Part shown: piece after piece, positions 56,321-58,962 of the stretch
Layout of the letters: each line of letters opens with the position of its first letter
Position numbering within the stretch: position 1 is the stretch's first letter
Source: Lautropia sp.
GTDB lineage: Bacteria; Pseudomonadota; Gammaproteobacteria; Burkholderiales; Burkholderiaceae_E
Length of the DNA stretch: 58,962 nucleotides
Assembly: GCA_030530775.1 (NCBI GenBank)
Contig: JAUMUG010000011.1
Coordinates: forward strand, 1 to 58,962
Direction: 5' to 3'
Notes under the pieces: model-generated
What the model was told of the DNA's origin: nothing
The model's database searches: none
What the model saw: only the letters and a program-made list of their open reading frames with translations
Made by a program: the position numbers and the translations under genes

Positions 56321-57385
56321 TCAAACTCTGATCAGGGCCGCCTGCAGCCGATTGCCCAAGACCCGGCCTGCTTCGATGCCGGGCCGCTCGATGTAACGGT
56401 AGGAAAGCGATGCGATCAGCATCGTCAAAGCAACCACCAGCCAGCCCTGCGCCGACGCCGGGATTTCGATCCAGGCCCTCACGCAGTGGATGACGAACAT
56501 GTGCAGCAGATAAATACTGAAGCTGATCTTGCCCAGATAGACCAGCGGTCTGGCCGACAAAAATCTCGCCAATGCCCCCGCATGCAAGGATGAATAGATC
56601 GTCCCGCATACCGCGGCGCCGATCGCCAGCGATACCCATGGTGCCAATCGATTGGACAGCTCGCCGATCGAAACGAAGCGATACAGCACCGTGACGAACA
56701 GCAATCCGGCCACCGATGCCCAGGGCACGATCGGATGTGCACGGCCACTGGTGCCGACCTGGGTGGATGAAGACGATCTCCACGAAGCCAACGCCAGCAT
56801 ACTGCCAAAGCAAAAGGGCACGATCTTCGGAAATATGTTCAGGCCGTTTGAAAACACGCTGCCCGGATTCACGACGCCGTACAGCAACGAAGCCGCCGAA
56901 ACCGCCAACAGAGCCCGGCAGACCGGCTTCGACGACAGACGGACCGCAGCGGCCACCACCATCGGTATGATCAGATAATACTGAAACTCGACCGGGATGG
57001 CCCAGAGCACGTCTTCGCCTTCCACCAGCAACAGATTCTCGACAATGCCCGTTGCGGAAATATCGCCCCGGATCCAGTAGAACACCAGAACGACGATCAG
57101 CAGCGGATAGATCCGGAATACACGGTGCACGGCGTACTGCAGCAGCGCTCCCCACTTCGATGAGGCACTCGACGATTCGCGCAGCAGATTGCTGGTCAAC
57201 AGAAAAGCGCTCAGGGAAAAAAAGATCCATACACCGACCTTGCCGATCGATCCATGGGGAATCGGCACCAGAAACAGGCTGTTTCCACCCAGGTGTGCCA
57301 GCAGTACGTATAGAACGGCAATGCCTCGTAGACCATGCAGCGAAGCAATGAACTTCTTCTCGCTCGACGGATTCAGTTGATTCAT
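56321..57385 (-). CDS. Acyltransferase family 3 membrane protein (OafA/NodX-like)
   Basis: The 354-residue protein has about ten membrane helices. The family signature is clear at the N-terminus: FIASLHGLRGIAVLYVLLAHLGG near 12-34, with the invariant Arg and His. Then GVWIFFSLSAFLLTSNLL near 51-70, FRIYPLLIVVL, and the distal YLGKISFSIYLLHMFVIH near 283-300. Such proteins O-acetylate lipopolysaccharide, peptidoglycan or other surface glycans. AAGGAGG 7 bases before ATG 57385 decides the start. It is not next to glycan-synthesis genes. Confidence 0.92.
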   Translation of the reverse strand: MNQLNPSSEKKFIASLHGLRGIAVLYVLLAHLGGNSLFLVPIPHGSIGKVGVWIFFSLSAFLLTSNLLRESSSASSKWGALLQYAVHRVFRIYPLLIVVLVFYWIRGDISATGIVENLLLVEGEDVLWAIPVEFQYYLIIPMVVAAAVRLSSKPVCRALLAVSAASLLYGVVNPGSVFSNGLNIFPKIVPFCFGSMLALASWRSSSSTQVGTSGRAHPIVPWASVAGLLFVTVLYRFVSIGELSNRLAPWVSLAIGAAVCGTIYSSLHAGALARFLSARPLVYLGKISFSIYLLHMFVIHCVRAWIEIPASAQGWLVVALTMLIASLSYRYIERPGIEAGRVLGNRLQAALIRV

Positions 57386-57723
57386 GCAAAAACCTCCTTG
57401 GCATCCCATTCAGGGAAAGCCCATTGCGGTTGTGCCGTCTTTCCCCGAGAGCGTCTGTCTCTCCAATGAAAAACCGAGGCGGCCCCACGGATGTGTATGA
57501 GCCGAAGTCCCGACCGGGATCGGAAAATGAGCAGGATCCTGCTTCGCCAGGCATGCCACCGACGACACTCATCGTGCTTCATCGCACTGCACTGCAGTCG
57601 ATGGCACGACCAATCGGGCGTGGCAAACGCAGGTACGGTCGAAAAAAACGGGATGAAACGCCCCGCCCCTTTGGGTCCGGGACGATGAGGCAGAACCCCG
57701 CTGCTGCCAAGATGAAATATCCA
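57386..57723. other. Intergenic region acyltransferase / exonuclease remnant
   Basis: About 340 bases upstream of the acyltransferase gene. Contains AT tracts but no supportable gene. Confidence 0.4.
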
Positions 57724-57981
57724 TCAGCCCTGCCAGGACACCACCACCGGGGTGTGATCACTGGGCTTTTCCAGCTTGCGCGGCGCCTTGTCGACCTTGT
57801 CGATCCAGCAGGCATCGATGCCGGGGCGCAGGCTGTCCGAGACCAGGATCAGATCGATGCGCAGCCCGGCATTGCGCCGAAATCCCGGCATCCGCTGATC
57901 CTACCAGCTGTAAAGCCTGGGTTCCTACTCGAAGAGGCGGAAGGCATCGTGCAGCCCCAGATCCAGCAGGATCTGCAGCGT
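57724..57981 (-). pseudogene. xthA: Decayed 3' half of exonuclease III (xthA)
   Basis: Read on the minus strand from about 57981, the frame gives LQILLDLGLHDAFRLFE, a TAG (57927-57925), EPRLYSW, a second TAG (57903-57901), DQRMPGFRRNAGLRIDLILV, and later EKPSDHTPVVVSWQG with stop at 57726-57724. This is the C-terminal third of exonuclease III: LGLxDAFR, YSWWDxR, F+xNxGLRIDLIL and the catalytic PSDHxPV are all recognisable in order. Both internal stops are one transition away from expected codons (CAG Gln and TGG Trp). The catalytic N-terminal domain is missing and the fragment follows an unrelated signal-peptide ORF. Confidence 0.82.
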
Positions 57982-58116
57982 CTTCCCAGACACCGGAACA
58001 TCCTCCTGCCCCGCAGCCTTTGCGAAGGAAGGAGCCGTCAGCACAAGCCCGGTCAACGTCGAGACGGCGAACGCCAGCGCCCCCCTGTACGCTGACCCTG
58101 ATTCCCGCACCGCCAT
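57925..58116 (-). CDS. 63-residue chimeric ORF: signal peptide joined to exonuclease III remnant
   Basis: The ATG at 58116 overlaps the stop of the upstream Yip1-like gene (TGATG), with GGGAGGAGG in front, so it is probably translated by coupling. Residues 1-31 look like a signal peptide (MAVRESGSAYRGALAFAVSTL...TAPSFA). Residues 46-63 (TLQILLDLGLHDAFRLFE) are exonuclease III sequence, ending at the first amber codon. The joint between them is near K45. Most likely a deletion fused the start of a secreted protein gene to the 3' part of xthA. Whether the short product has any function is unknown. Confidence 0.6.
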   Translation of the reverse strand: MAVRESGSAYRGALAFAVSTLTGLVLTAPSFAKAAGQEDVPVSGKTLQILLDLGLHDAFRLFE

Positions 58117-58706
58117 CAGCCTCCTCCCGCACCCACAACACCCGACGGTGCCGGTGGTATGCCTCCCATCAGAAACACACCCAAGCCTACCGAAAAAACA
58201 CCCAGCACGAGCATCATCAGCACCACACTGATGCCAATCCCCCCAATGGCATAACCCAGCGATACCCGAGGAATGGCACCTTCCAGCGCGTTGCCCGCCA
58301 CCCAGATCGAATACAACCACAGCACCGACACCAGCAAGGCCGGAACTCCCAGTATCGTCAACACCGCCGCCAGCGTGTCCGGCACGAACCACATGGCCGC
58401 CACCAGATTGAACAGATCGCCCTGCCCATCCCACCGGCCACCGCGCCGCACCCACCAGCGCACCACCCAGAATCCCATCAGGAAGCAGGCCCAGATCAGC
58501 ACCACCGAAAAACCCATCGCCATCCCGGGCGACATCACCGCCGCCTCAGGCAACCCAGGCTGAGGCGCCGTCATGTGCGGATCAAGCCCCGTCAGCACGC
58601 CAAGCAGCGTGATGGCAGCCACCGACTGCCAGCGGGGAAAGTCAAAGTTCGACATTGGCTGCTCGCGCAGCGTGAATGCGGCAAATCCAGCAGAAGCAAT
58701 ATTCAT
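58116..58706 (-). CDS. Yip1-like integral membrane protein
   Basis: The 196-residue product has about five hydrophobic helices and resembles Yip1-domain proteins in layout: a middle GQGDLFNLVAAMWFVPDTLAAVLTILGVPALLVSVLWLYSIWVAGNAL, then helices with small residues and a Gly-rich tail. Yip1-like bacterial proteins have no established function. GAGAGG 6 bases before ATG 58706 decides the start; an ATG at 58655 is an alternative. It is the first gene of a short minus-strand transcript leading into the 63-residue ORF. Confidence 0.65.
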   Translation of the reverse strand: MNIASAGFAAFTLREQPMSNFDFPRWQSVAAITLLGVLTGLDPHMTAPQPGLPEAAVMSPGMAMGFSVVLIWACFLMGFWVVRWWVRRGGRWDGQGDLFNLVAAMWFVPDTLAAVLTILGVPALLVSVLWLYSIWVAGNALEGAIPRVSLGYAIGGIGISVVLMMLVLGVFSVGLGVFLMGGIPPAPSGVVGAGGG

Positions 58707-58780
58707 CAAACACCTCTCAAAATCAAGCATGAAACATCATGGCAACAGCTCGGATCCCGCATGCATCACGCTCTCGATCG

Positions 58781-58804
58781 CTCATGGCCTCATGGCCTCA
58801 TGGC
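58781..58804. repeat. 8-bp tandem repeat (3 copies)
   Basis: CTCATGGC is repeated three times head to tail, upstream of the Yip1-like gene on its template side. Such units can vary in copy number by slippage. Confidence 0.8.
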
Positions 58805-58908
58805 CTCGTAAATTCTGAGCCACCACCATAGGGACACAAGCACCTGTCTTCCTGACATTCAACGGCAGATCCATACTCGATGCGGCAGCCAATGCACTGG
58901 ATCGACAT

Positions 58909-58958
58909 GGGCGGTCTCAAGAGTCAAGTGCAACACGTGATCGGGCATGGTTGTCGAG
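58909..58958 (-). mobile_element. 3' end of an insertion sequence (partial, right contig edge)
   Basis: Exact reverse complement of bases 1-50. On the minus strand it reads ILDNHARSRVALDS then stop, again the presumed transposase C-terminus. The element's body lies outside the window to the right; bases 58959-58962 (GATC) extend the coding frame by one codon. Confidence 0.6.
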
Positions 58959-58962
58959 GATC

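Overview
The window is GC-rich and gene-dense. Gene content and order (a miaB-phoH-ybeY-lnt block, groESL under a CIRCE operator, SerC, subfamily-2 PyrF, a pxp operon carrying a biotin carboxylase, CobOQTS) point to a betaproteobacterium, most likely Burkholderiales. I cannot name the genus from sequence alone. Both ends of the window carry the same 50-bp sequence in opposite orientation. It reads as the 3' end of an insertion sequence, so the window is probably one whole contig bounded by two copies of that element.

Layout, left to right. 0.3-7 kb: dacB (PBP4, minus strand); CIRCE-controlled groES and groEL; two minus-strand lipoproteins (CsgG/HfaB-like and Sel1-repeat). 7.4-10.8 kb: an ATGA-coupled DUF1800 lipoprotein / DUF1501 Tat protein pair. 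10.9-14.5 kb: PACE-type efflux protein, ABC exporter and OmpA-like glycine-zipper lipoprotein, all minus. 14.9-20.3 kb: serC, pyrF, a CAU-anticodon tRNA, azlCD and a glpQ-like lipoprotein, all plus. 20.6-28.5 kb: a minus-strand cobalamin block (btuF-like, cobO, cobQ, cobT, cobS, cobC-like phosphatase, HAD hydrolase). 29.6-39.4 kb: miaB, then an unusual two-gene insertion (a Slam-like TPR/beta-barrel outer-membrane protein and a FecR/Ser-Asp-rich/TbpB-like surface protein), then phoH, ybeY and lnt. 39.8-46.9 kb: cytochrome b561, an SDR reductase, a FecBCD/BtuFCD-type ABC importer and a di-heme cytochrome c peroxidase, with an AT-rich, Lys-coding 0.7-kb stretch before the peroxidase. 47-52 kb: a minus-strand 5-oxoprolinase operon (PxpA, fused PxpB-PxpC, biotin carboxylase-BCCP). 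52-56 kb: LysR regulator divergent from a DHDPS/NAL-family aldolase and a Dcu transporter, then dtd. 56-58.7 kb: acyltransferase-3 membrane protein, a decayed exonuclease III 3' half fused to a signal-peptide ORF, and a Yip1-like membrane protein.

How the genes work together. The cobalamin block covers corrinoid adenosylation (CobO), side-chain amidation (CobQ), lower-ligand activation (CobT), final joining (CobS) and possibly dephosphorylation (CobC), with a BtuF-like receptor. No cobU/P or cobD/cbiB is present and I found no cobalamin riboswitch. The feature I find most interesting is the Slam-like/FecR-TbpB-like pair. It sits with 7-nt and 16-nt junctions inside a housekeeping operon that normally runs miaB-phoH-ybeY-(corC)-lnt, and it looks like an outer-membrane exporter with its own cargo. 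A second theme is that several conserved enzymes (CobS, CobQ, PyrF, PxpB-PxpC, the BC-BCCP protein, DacB) carry long low-complexity insertions or linkers of an unusual kind.
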